Positions 11,187 to 21,652 of a stretch of DNA of 64,000 nucleotides are shown piece after piece (positions within the stretch are counted from its first letter, which is position 1; every line of letters starts with the position of its first letter). Made by a program: the position numbers and the translations under genes. The notes below the pieces were generated by a model. It had not been told where the DNA came from and made no database searches. It saw nothing but the letters and a program-made list of their open reading frames with translations. The stretch is from Sipunculus nudus (lineage: Eukaryota; Annelida; Sipuncula; Golfingiida; Sipunculidae): the NCBI GenBank assembly GCA_026874595.1, contig CM049306.1, positions 31,427,519 through 31,491,518 on the forward strand, read 5' to 3'.

Positions 11187-13138
11187 CAGGGTTGGGGTCA
11201 AGTACTCTGAAATGTACTTGAGTACAAGTACAAATACTTTGCTTTTACCTGAGTACAAGTACAAGTACGAGTACTCAAATTTTGAATGTACTCAAGTACA
11301 AGTACAAGTACATTAAAATATACTCGAGTACAAGTACAAGTACAGTTTTCATTCTTAAAGAAAAACAACATCGGTACTCCCTTTAAAACATTTTTTTTAT
11401 TAAATACATCAATGTTTGTAGGCAATATTGACAAACTATAAAATATAAAAAGTCTCAGAATCTCTTTGGCCACGTTGTAAAGGTGCAGATGTCATTTAAA
11501 AAACTAAAACTGGTTTTAAGACATGAAATTAACATGTGAAATATGTGGGATACACAGTTCATGGAGAAAAACTGTCACTGTCAGGCTTAGATCCCATTAC
11601 TACGAATGAACATCAACTGTTCAAAGGTGCTGTCACTCAACTGACACCGCTCTGGCCGAAAAACTTTTCCCGCAATGCTAAACAGTCTCTCCACTGGTGC
11701 AGAAGATGCAGGTACACAGAGAAACCTACAGGCGAGCTGAGCCAGACGTGGGAGATTACCCTGCTGTCCCTTCCAGTACTGGAGAGGGTCACTGTGTCTA
11801 TCTGTACAAGGCTGGGAGTGGTATTCTGTAGCCTCTCGGACTGCAGGAGACTTTGCAGGGGAGAGAGTGGATGCAGCTTCACCCATAAAATCTGACAGGT
11901 CATCAGATGGTTCCAAACGACGACGCTTTGCTGCTGGAGAAGTGACATCCTCAGCAGTCTCAGTGGACTGCATGCTGATGGAGTTGGCATGGGTAATTAA
12001 CTTCTCTTTGATGGCAGCATGCTCCTTGTCACCATGTGTCCATTTAAGCTTAAATCTGGGATCAAGCACTGCAGCCAGAATATATTGTTCAGTCTCTTCA
12101 AATGGGGAGAGTCTCTTCTCTACAGAATCTTGAAGGGCCAGCACCAGTTTGCTATTGAATTTTGAGGAAATCTTATTAATTTTGTGTTTCAGTCCACGTA
12201 CACAGGGCACAACAAAGCTTGATGAAACTGTGTTTTCCTGCTGAACAAAGATTGTTGCATCTTCGAATGGCTTAAGGACCTCACACAGGTCTCTGAGACA
12301 GTTCCGCTCATAGTGTGTCAGGTGTACTGTATCTAACGATTCCAGGTTGTCAGAAGGAACACTTAGGATCGACCTTATCATTTGTAACTGGCTGTTCCAT
12401 CGCGTTGCATTGGCAGCTTGCAACCTCTTCTCTCCCTCAAGGAGATCTGTGGCATGGGTTGATCTCCTGGCAAAGGACACAATTTTGGCTGCCTTTGCAA
12501 TTACTTTGCTTAGCTGAGCTCCAGTTTGTTTCAGTCCGTCATGAACAGTCAGCTACACAGTGTGGGCAAAACACGAGATTCGTTGTGTAGGGAGGTGTTC
12601 ATACACATTAGCATCCATGTCCTGCACAGTGTCCTCACTATCACTATCACTGCCTGTGTCCTCATCACTGCAACCATCACTCTCCTGACCAGAGGTGTCA
12701 ATACATCCGAATCCTGGTAGCCTCACAAATGCCTTGATCATATTACTGGCATTGTCAGTAACAACGGTCAGAATCTTTGAGGATATTTCAAAGGTGCTGA
12801 CTGTCTCCTGATATTGTTCATAGATGGATTCAGCAGTGTGCTTACAGGCAAGCATAACTGACTGCATTGTCCAGTTCATTATGAAATGCCCAGTAATGCC
12901 CATATAGGACTTCATTTGGCGATTACTCCACAAGTCGATGGTCAGGCACACAGCATGGGCTTGTTTGAGATTTGACTTGACGTCAGAGTCAATGGACGAA
13001 CCCTTATCCAGTAACAGTTTGGAGGTTAGATGTTTCCTGCTGGGAACAGTTATCGAGGGTCAGCCCTGGCCATCAGCTCATGGAACCTTGGGCTATCCAC
13101 CAGTGAGAGTGGCAACAGGTCACTAGCAATTAACATTA
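11187..13138 (-). mobile_element. Truncated hAT transposon, unit 2
   Basis: Same structure as in unit 1: terminal CAGGGTTGGGG, GTAC-rich subterminal array, 3' part of the transposase gene, and an abrupt end at the shared junction 13138/13139. The left flanking octamer is CTAATGAT. Confidence 0.85.
11587..13138 (-). pseudogene. hAT transposase pseudogene, unit 2
   Basis: It keeps a 297-codon frame (11587-12480) covering the end of the catalytic fold and a complete C-terminal dimerisation domain (ASSAPVERLFS). This is preceded in frame by the shared TAG at about 12553 and then the DLWSNR and TDNASN motifs (up to 12951). A 1-nt deletion shared with unit 1 breaks the frame further upstream. The N-terminal BED exon is absent because the unit ends at 13138. 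Confidence 0.9.
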
Positions 13139-13144
13139 TAGTCC

Positions 13145-13490
13145 ATGTCTACCGTGTCTAAGTCCAACAAAGACCAGTCATTTTTAAAGAAAATCTGTAA
13201 TTACTGCAAGAAGGAAGGTCATTTAATATCTGACTGCTGGAAGCCTGCGAATATACCCAAACAGTTAACCTTCTGGTTTTGTATCAAAGCCTATGCATAG
13301 CCTAGTACAAGAGCAAGGCTCTTTTCATGTAAATACGGGGTTCAACTCCTTATTTAACTCTAATAAAGAGTGTGATGCTACGGAGGCCAACGTGCCGTCT
13401 GACTCCAAAGAAAAATGCATAGCTTGCGGGATAAAAACGTCAGTTTCATGCGAGGAATTTAATAAGGCTAGGTCCTTTCAAGACTCCTGA
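13145..13490 (+). pseudogene. gag-like remnant with CCHC zinc knuckle, start of unit 3
   Basis: Copy of the remnant at 6466, with the same zinc knuckle and the same frameshift between the two overlapping frames (13145-13300 and 13293-13490). The frameshift therefore predates the amplification. Confidence 0.6.
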
Positions 13491-15611
13491 TTTTTTTTAT
13501 CTCAATTACAAAATTTATGTTCGTTACGAATACGTGATCCGTTGATACCAGGTTCCGTAACAAAATCTAGAACTTCTATATTCATGTTATTCTTTCACAA
13601 GGACATAACATCTAGAAAATGTACCATCAAGCTCATCACAAAGTACCATTATTGCACAAGGAAGTGATCTTCTACATACGTGTGTTGATTTTGTGTCAAG
13701 TTACTATGCAGTATTTATCTGCATCGTAGCCACATCACAAATCAAGCAGACCGCAAACACATCTACAGTGCATCAGGCTGGGTTCAGGCGTAGATGAGAG
13801 GTTATTAAGGCATATTGACGTCGGAGCAGAAGGTTCGGCCCTCGAAACGGGCCGTTTATGCCTCAGTGGCATAATATTGAAATGTCGCTAGAACCCCTGA
13901 GATTGTCTCCTACTTCTCAACGATAGGGTATCACAACTGGATTTATCATATTGCATATTAATCCAGAAGGCTTAATAATAACATACAAATAATAAACCTA
14001 GGAATATAAAGAAAGAAATAACAGTACTGGGCACGTACAATTCATTTCGTGTTCAAAACCAGGCATTGTTTGATTAATTTTATTGCTTATTCGGTTCATT
14101 CCCAGAGTTCCCAAGTAAAGACGGATTATTGAATAGGCCTATGGAATGTAAATAGGGATGTACTGGAACACTGTATTGTGTTTTAAGGATTTAGGGCCCA
14201 TTTTTTAATTCCATATACTCTGTCGATCATTGTAAAAAATACAATCAGAAGAACGCCTGATGCATACAATATTGAGAAAAACAAAAGTGCCCATTTTATC
14301 CCCTCAAGATGAAACCGTACATGTCTACATCGCGGGACAAGTTAATTGCCACCGAACTATAGAATGCTGCTGTGACGTTGTTTAATTGTCAACATGATTA
14401 ACATTTAAAACAGTGATAAACAAAGGCCTGAATTTTATCTATTATGCTCAGCCCACACGTTAAGTCAATTACAGATAATAGTGAGAAAGAAGTTAAGAAG
14501 GTTACTTACCACAGGTAACTGTCGTTCATAATGAACACAAACGTAACATTTAGGAACAACTACAGAGCGCACGGGGAATCTACTTATATCTAGACACCAA
14601 GCTGTAACACTGATAAAAACATATCGGTAGCGGCTGCGTCAGGCACGTGCTTCACATAATACACCCGGCCAGCGATCATCAGTCATGCATTTATATGAAT
14701 TATACTTATCCTGGGATATCAGTGTGAGGCTTCCCGTAGTTTGTAGATAATTTTGTGACACATTAAAAATAAGTCATGCATAAATTTATCATGTAAGAAC
14801 ATCTATGCAACTGGTAGATACAATTACAGTTTGAACCACCGGTATTGATGTTCGTCTTGTTGAGGGAATTGTCATAATCAGGGGCGGATCCAGGATTTCT
14901 TTTTGGAAAAGAGGGATGGGGTTAACATCAAATATGTAACACTCATCAACACAAATACATACATACTTTATATAATTCGTTGTACAGCGCGATAGTTTGT
15001 AGTCAAAGTGCAGGTAAGAAGAAGGGTGCTCTCAGGCCATGGCGCACAGCAGAACGCGGAAAGTCCAAGAACCTGCATGTATGCAGAAGTCATTCACATT
15101 CAGTACGTCACGGCATGGGTTGCTCTCAACAGATTAATTTCCCCTTTTTGTTATGTTTAATATATCCACATATTGCTTATATATTGTCATTCCTTAATCA
15201 GTTCCAGTTTGCTAGTCTCTCCCTCTTTTGATTATAAGCCAGAAAATGCTACCTTGAGTATCTCAATTTCAAGTTATTATGCAGTTAAATTCGACGCTAC
15301 CAGGTGGCGCCATCGGCCGATGTCATAGCAAGGAAATTCATTCCCTCTGTCGGCCGACCTCTGGATCTCTCTTTAGGTGTTCTAAAACAACTAGACCTTT
15401 TCCATAAACGGTCATTGCTCATGCTCATCCCACGACGAAATTCCCCTTACTTGCCACTTTTATTTCACGCGATATTCATCCAGTGACCCCGGTACGACCG
15501 GTTAGCTCGGTCCTGTCAATATTGTCCACACGGTTTTCAGATACGCAAATAGGGGAGCAACCCTACAAGATTCGTCTCTCCGTGGTGCAGCCCGCTATTT
15601 CCAATCGGAGG

Positions 15612-15613
<2 letters not shown>

Positions 15614-15653
<40 letters not shown>
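15614..15653. repeat. TA microsatellite at LINE 3' end, unit 3
   Basis: About 19 TA repeats, the shortest version of this position. Confidence 0.9.
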
Positions 15654-15657
<4 letters not shown>

Positions 15658-17234
15658 TCGTACAAGGAAGTAGAGTACATTATTTGCAGTGAAAAGAAGT
15701 GTGAAATAAATGAAAGATGCACATAAATGAAAGTTCAGTCCATACCTGTTACAAAATCGGTTAATAATAATAAATCAATTAGCTCTTTTAACCTCATCGG
15801 AGGTCAAATGTGAGGCGCATATTCCATCTTTGCATTCTATCATTTCTTACAGTAATTCTAAATTTATGGATGTTGTTACCGTCATCAATTGTCTCAAGTA
15901 TTTTTATATTTCTAATGTCGCGTCGTATCCCATGGTTGTGCGTCTGACCTTCTAGATATCGTAAGTTACCTCCAAGTACACCAATTTAGGTATAATTAGC
16001 CCTCTTTGTCAGAAAATTATAAAAAAAAGTCATTTGCAACATTCTGCATATTCAGAAATAAATTTTTAAAGCGTGAGCTGATTCTTTTTATCAGAGCCGG
16101 AGAGCCGCCAATACATGTACAATATTCTGGTGCGAGTTATATGGTAAGTGCCTTATTATATGATGTACTTAATCGAGCAAATGGCTTATGCTTTAATAAC
16201 AAGGTTTGACAGCCGTAAAAGGAACAACAATAAGAGTAAAATAGCCCGTTCTCAACCTTGCTGGACAGACATCCGAAATTCCCCGTTAAGGTGTTAAAGC
16301 ATGCAATAAATTTGACTCTTTTACCGAAGACGTCATTGTTATCTGAATAGTTCTAAGTTACTGTATTCCCCAAGTACTGTACAGACTCCTGCCATTCTAG
16401 GGATTCGAAACACCATGTAAAACGATCTTATCTGATCTAACTGGATAAACCCTGTTAAAAATAACACATTTGGTTTTCTTTGCATTACATAGCAAATCCA
16501 ATTTTCAGCAAACGTTTCACATTCTTTAACCATCTATTGAAGCCCCGTCCAAGTCCGACATAAGAGCGTAAGGTCGTCTGAATAGCCAACAACACCAGCA
16601 AAATAATTTCCAATATAACATCCCATTCCCTCATTTGTGAGACGTTCTAAAAGTTCGTCCATATAAATATTAAACAGAATAATTGGCATACACCATTATT
16701 AGCACCAAACAGCTCAGATTCAACATCATTCCATTTTGTCTTAATAACAGGTCTCTGGTAAATATCTGCTAGGATTCTAATGGCAGTAGGTGAAACATTG
16801 CGTTTCATGAGTAAATGGAACAGCTTGGGAATATTAATTCTGTCAATAGCGCGTGACGCATCAACAGACAACTGTATACTGATATAAAATCCATATGTAA
16901 TGTGAAATAACATCATCCAGCTCTACTGTACACATGTTAATCAAATGCCCCTTCTTAAAAGCATATTGCAGTGGAGAAGAGCCAAGTTTTTAGACATTTT
17001 TCTGAATAATAACACTATCCAGTAATTTGCTGAAACAACTTGTCAATGTTATCACTACAGGTAAGGTCACCTTTTGGGTTTTTCGGTATAGGAATAATTA
17101 CGTAGGTATTCATATCCGCTGGGACATGTCCATGTGAAATCATAAAATGAAATAAAATTGATATATATATACATACAAACGGTGTGTTCCACTTATGATA
17201 TGGTCAGACTGTAGAATAGATCTTGCATCCAACT
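15654..17234 (-). mobile_element. 5'-truncated LINE with RT remnant, unit 3
   Basis: Same LINE as in units 1 and 2, with the RT palm segment in 16647-16916 and the following segment in 16339-16650. Extra substitutions here break frames that are open in unit 2, in line with unit 3 being the most diverged copy. Confidence 0.75.
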
Positions 17235-17850
17235 TTATATATATATAAAGATTTGAATATATATGAAATAAACAAGACTTAAAAGTACAAATTTTTAGGT
17301 GTTGGCTTAAAACCAAGCTGTGGTACAGAAACTTTCAAAACTACCTTGTTAATATCAACTACCTGGACACACCTTTGGACTGGAAAACAGAGTAAACACT
17401 TCTGGTGTTCCTACCTATGCATAGATGGAGATATAAGTTTTTGTCATTCTTCTTCTTTTGTTTGTTTCTTATTATTCTGCCAATTAATCCATCCGATTTC
17501 ATTAAAATTACCCAGGATGTACCTTATTAATGTCGAATGATTTTGATCTATAATTCATGGTCACAGGGCTCAAAAAGCGTGAATTTTTCAGATTTATAGT
17601 GAAGATGCATATATAAGAGAGACGGAAAATTAGATAAAAATCTGCCTATTGTATGAGCATTCTTACATCCCGTTGCAAAAAATTGAATTCAATCATGCGG
17701 AACCATATGAGATAGTTGACAAAGCACTTTTTAGTTAGGCTACGTTTCCGGATAAACCATTTAATCTAGACAGTTAAAAATTGTGTTTCATTTACTAGAA
17801 TAGTCATTTACAATGTAGGGCAACTTTGCTACTGATCAGGGTTGGGGTCA

Positions 17851-17998
17851 AGTACTCTGAAATGTACTTGAGTACAAGTACAAGTACTTTGCTTTTACCT
17901 GAGTACAAGTACAAGTACGAGTACTCAAATTTTGAATGTACTGAAGTACAAGTACAAGTACATTAAAATGTACTCGAGTACAAGTACAAGTACAGTTT
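17851..17998. repeat. hAT subterminal GTAC array, left end
   Basis: Seventeen GTAC motifs in 148 bp, mostly as AGTACAAGTACAAGTAC triplets or palindromic GTACTCGAGTAC. In hAT elements such subterminal repeats are commonly transposase-binding sites. That role is inferred here. Confidence 0.8.
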
Positions 17999-18236
17999 TC
18001 ATTCCTGAAGAAAAACAACATCGGTACTCCCTTTAAAACATTTTTTAAATTAAATACATCAATGTTTGTAGGCAATATTGACAAACTATAAAATATAAAA
18101 AGTCTCAGAATCTCTTTGGCCACGTTGTAAAGGTGCAGATGTCATTTAAAAAACTAAAACTGGTTTTAAGACATGAAATTAACATGTGAAATATGTGGGA
18201 TACACAGTTCATGGAGAAAAACTGTCACTGTCAGGC

Positions 18237-19940
18237 TTAGATCCCATTACTACAAATGAACATCAACTGTTCAAAGGTGCTGTCACTCAACTGACACCGC
18301 TCTGGCCGAAAAACTTTTCCCCCAATGCTAAACAGTCTCTCCACTGGTGCAGAAGATGCAGGTACACAGAGAAACCTACAGGCGAGCTGAGCCAGACGTG
18401 GGAGATGACCCTGCTGTCCCTTCCAGTACTGGAGAGGGTCACTGTGTCTATCTGTACAAGGCTGGGAGAGGTATTCTGTAGCCTCTCTGACTGCAGGAGA
18501 CTTTGCAGGGGAGAGAGTGGATGCAGCTTCACCCATAAAATCAAACAGGTCATCAGATGGTTCCAAACGACGACGCTTTGCTGCTGGAGAAGTGACATCC
18601 TCAGCAGTCTCAGTGAACTGCATGCTGATGGAGTTGGCATGGGTAATTAACTTCTCTTTGATGGCAGCATGCCCCTTGTCACCATGTGTCCATTTAAGCT
18701 TAAATCTGGGATCGAGCACTGCAGCCAGAATATATTGTTCAGTCTCTTCAAATGGGGAGAGTCTCTTCTCTAAAGAATCTTGTAGGGTCAGCACCAGTTT
18801 GCTATTGAATTTTGAGGAAATCTTATTAATTTTGTGTTTCAGTCTACGTACACAGGGCACAACAAAGCTTGATGAAACTGTGTTTTCCTGCTGAACAAAG
18901 ATTGTTGCATCATCGAATGGCTTAAGGACCTCACACAGGTCTCTGAGACAGTTCCGCTCATAGTGTGTCAGGTGTACTGTATCTAACGAGATCAGTTTGT
19001 CAGAGGGAACACTTAGGATCGACCTTATCATTTGTAACTGGCTGTTCCATCGCGTTGCATTGGCAGCTTGCAACCTCTTCTCTCCCTCAAGGATATCTGT
19101 GGCATGGGTTGATCTCCTGGCAAAGGACACAATTTTGGCTGCCTTTGCAATTACTTTGCTTAGCTGAGCTCCAGTTTGTTTCAGTCCGTCATGAACAGTC
19201 AGCTACACAGTGTGGGCAAAACACGAGATTCGTTGTGAAGGGAGGTGTTCATACACATTAGCATCCATGTCCTGCACAGTGTCCTCACTATCACTATCAC
19301 TGCCTGTGTCCTCATCACTGCAACCATCACTCTCCTGACCAGAGGTGTCAATACATCCGATTCCTGGTAGCCTCACAAATGCCTTGATCATATTACTGGC
19401 ATTGTCAGTAACAACGGTCAGAATCTTTGAGGATATTTCAAAGGTGCTGACTGTCTCCTGATATTGTTCATAGAGGGATTCAGCAGTGTGCTTACAGGCA
19501 AGCATAACTGACTGCATTGTCCAGTTCATTATGAAATGCCCAGTAATGCCCATAAAGGACTTCATTTGGCGATTACTCCACAAGTCGATGGTCAGGCACA
19601 CAGCATGGGCTTGTTTGAGATTTGACTTGACCTCAGAGTCAATTGACGAACCCTTATCCAGTAACAGTTTGGAGGTTAGATGTTTCCTGCTGGGAACAGT
19701 GTATCGAGGGTCAGCCCTGGCCATCAGCTCATGGAACCTTGGGCTATCCACCAGTGAGAGTGGCAACAGGTCACCAGCAATTAACATTACTACAGCATCT
19801 GTGATGTGTTGTTGACGAGTATCTTGATGACGATACTTGGTGGCAGGCTGAACGAAGCTACTGATGGTCGGCTGTGCAGAACTCTCAGCATTGACAGGTT
19901 TCTTTGCCATAATATCAGCATGGACCGCTGGATGACGTCT
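18237..19940 (-). pseudogene. hAT transposase, exon 2, interrupted by one TAG codon
   Basis: Exon 2 starts at 19940 after an acceptor TTTACAG and reads in one frame to a stop at 18237, apart from a single TAG at 19203-19205. This is codon 305 of a predicted 626-codon gene made of 59 codons from the BED exon plus exon 2. The start of the exon supplies RRH, completing the zinc finger begun in exon 1. Catalytic-fold motifs are TIDLWSNRQMKSF and VVTDNASNM. The C-terminal hAT dimerisation domain includes ASSAPVERLFS. The TAG sits where a Gln is usual (CFAHT-x-Q-L), so it looks like a CAG to TAG transition. All three copies share it, so the source was already inactive or leaky before amplification. 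This copy lacks the frameshift of units 1 and 2. Confidence 0.9.
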
Positions 19941-20628
19941 CTGTAAATATATACAAGAAAAATATTAAGTTTCATGAGCATCAAAGTATTATTTTAACCC
20001 AGTAGAAATGCCTCTGAGACCCTACCAGAACAGTTAGAATTTGGAACCTACTCTATGCACATGTATAATTATTAAAATCTGACTCCCTCCATTTATGATA
20101 AACTGGCTGGTTTGGAGCACTTATTGGGTAAACGGTATGCTCTTTATGATATGTTAAACTGCTCTAAACAGTATTTTATCTATATATGTGTAAACCCTCT
20201 AGGCTGACAATGGACTCCCTCTGTATAATTCTATAGCCTCCTCTCTTCACTCTTAATGATGTTTTCATCAGATGTGAACATGATAGATAAGTTTAAGGAA
20301 AAACTAACTAGTTTTTTAAACTTAGAACATCAGTTATCAGTGTAATCATATCTAGTCATAATGATTAGGATTAGAGTGTAAAAATGTTAAATTATGTTAA
20401 TTAACATACATACTTTAAATGGGTCCTAATCAATCACTATACTGTATACTGATGTGAGTATGCTGAATTAATGACATATTTTTTCATAAGTTCTCTTTAT
20501 GAAAGCTGAACAAAATACAAAAGACCGACATTACATTTAATAAATATGACGAGACTCATGACAGCTGATAGATGCACTGTGATAAGAAAAAAGTTATTTA
20601 ATGATTTACATTACATATAATATCTTAC

Positions 20629-20805
20629 CTTGAGATGTTTCAGGAAGTTTGATGGGGTCTTTGTGTGACCAGAGATCTCTGTGTTGCAGTGCTTGCATTG
20701 GGCTTTTACACAGCCCTCAGCATCAGACGGAACTTTGAAATGACTCAGAACAGATGACATATTGACAGCATGTAGTTCACTACGGAAACATTCTGAGAAT
20801 GACAT
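20629..20805 (-). pseudogene. hAT transposase, exon 1 (BED zinc finger)
   Basis: The ATG at 20805 opens 59 codons ending exactly at the donor AAG|GTAAGATA (phase 0). Residues 37-58 read CKHCNTE...FLKHLK, and exon 2 adds RRH, giving a C-x2-C...H-x4-H BED-type DNA-binding finger. The intron is 19941-20628 (688 nt). Only the complete element keeps this exon. Confidence 0.88.
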
Positions 20806-20856
20806 GTGACATTTTGGTTATGGTTTATATAGGACAAGAAGACAAACTTCTTGGAA

Positions 20857-21130
20857 CTGCTCAGAGTAACAAGCTAACTGAACACACCGATTAACCAAGC
20901 ACAAACTGTTGATAAACTCATATGAAACTGCTCACAGTGATCAAGCCAACAGGCACACCCATTACCCAAGCACTAACTGTTGATTAACTCGCATGAAACT
21001 GCTCAAATTGAGCAAGCTAATAGGCACACTCATTACACAAGCACTAATTGTTGATGAACTTGCATGAACTACTCACTGGAACAAGACATGCTCACTGGAA
21101 CTGCTCAGAGTAAGCAAGTAAACTGAAACA
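20857..21130. repeat. 71-bp tandem repeats inside the hAT element
   Basis: Nearly four copies start at 20857, 20928, 20999 and about 21069 (period 71, 71, 70). Each begins with a variant of CTGCTCA and contains a variant of AACTGTTGAT. They lie between the BED exon and the element's right end, upstream of the transposase start, and might be part of its promoter or leader. Confidence 0.85.
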
Positions 21131-21488
21131 CACCTGTTTGCCAAGCACACATTCATAACTTTAAAATCCCAAAACAATTCAGTAGGTAATTCATGATAAA
21201 TACATTTGAAATTCATTATAATTAAAATTTAGGTGGCCATTCTTTTTTATATAATACTCTTCATTACACTACATGAATAAGTAAGACAGTTACAGCCAGT
21301 TATTAACAAGGTTTTGCAGGGGTGTTTCAGTGGGTGATGTAACAACAATGTGTAGAAGCAGTGGGGTGATCATTTTCTACTGACAATTAGGGAGAAGGCC
21401 ATCTGTTCATGTGACTGAACATTGTTAGACTGTAACTTTGGCTTTTAATAAATTAATACAATATACATGAATTGCATTTTCTTTGGAA

Positions 21489-21640
21489 AAAGTACTCAGA
21501 TGTACTCAGATTGTACTCAAGAGTACAGGGTATTTTTTACTGTACTCGAGTACAAGTACAAGTACGAGTACAAAAAAATTGTACGAGTACTGAGTACACA
21601 TGAGTACATGAAAATATGTACTCGAGTACTGAGTACATCG
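21489..21640. repeat. hAT subterminal GTAC array, right end
   Basis: Sixteen GTAC motifs in about 150 bp, mirroring the left end, then the inverted terminus CCCCAACCCTG. Confidence 0.8.
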
Positions 21641-21652
21641 GCCCCAACCCTG

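Larger units (their letters stand above)
1..19789 (+). repeat. Head-to-tail tandem array of a 6.68-kb composite unit (at least 3 copies)
   Basis: The first bases of the window recur at 6680 and again at 13359, a period of exactly 6679 bp. Unit 2 runs from the rearrangement junction at 6460 to 13138. Unit 1 is cut by the left edge and ends at 6459. Unit 3 runs from 13139 to 19789, where it does not jump back but continues into a complete hAT transposon. Unit order is gag remnant, putative SINE, spliced-looking ORF, LINE fragment, flank, truncated hAT. By eye the copies differ by about 1-2% substitutions plus small indels: copy 1 lacks about 35 bp near 1430 that copies 2 and 3 have at 8110 and 14790. 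Copies 1 and 2 are more alike than either is to copy 3. Most small open frames inside the array are by-products. Confidence 0.95.
17837..21652 (-). mobile_element. Complete hAT transposon (3816 bp)
   Basis: The element starts with CAGGGTTGGGG at 17837 and ends with its inverse, CCCCAACCCTG, at 21652. The flanking octamers are CTACTGAT on the left and CTAGCGAT on the right, an 8-bp target-site duplication of hAT size with two mismatches. The unoccupied paralogous site at 57978-57985 reads CTGGTGAT. Both ends carry about 150 bp packed with GTAC motifs (17 on the left, 16 on the right). The single gene is on the minus strand and has one intron. Only this copy has both ends; units 1 and 2 have the left part only. 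The one visible coding defect is a TAG in the second exon. Confidence 0.92.
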
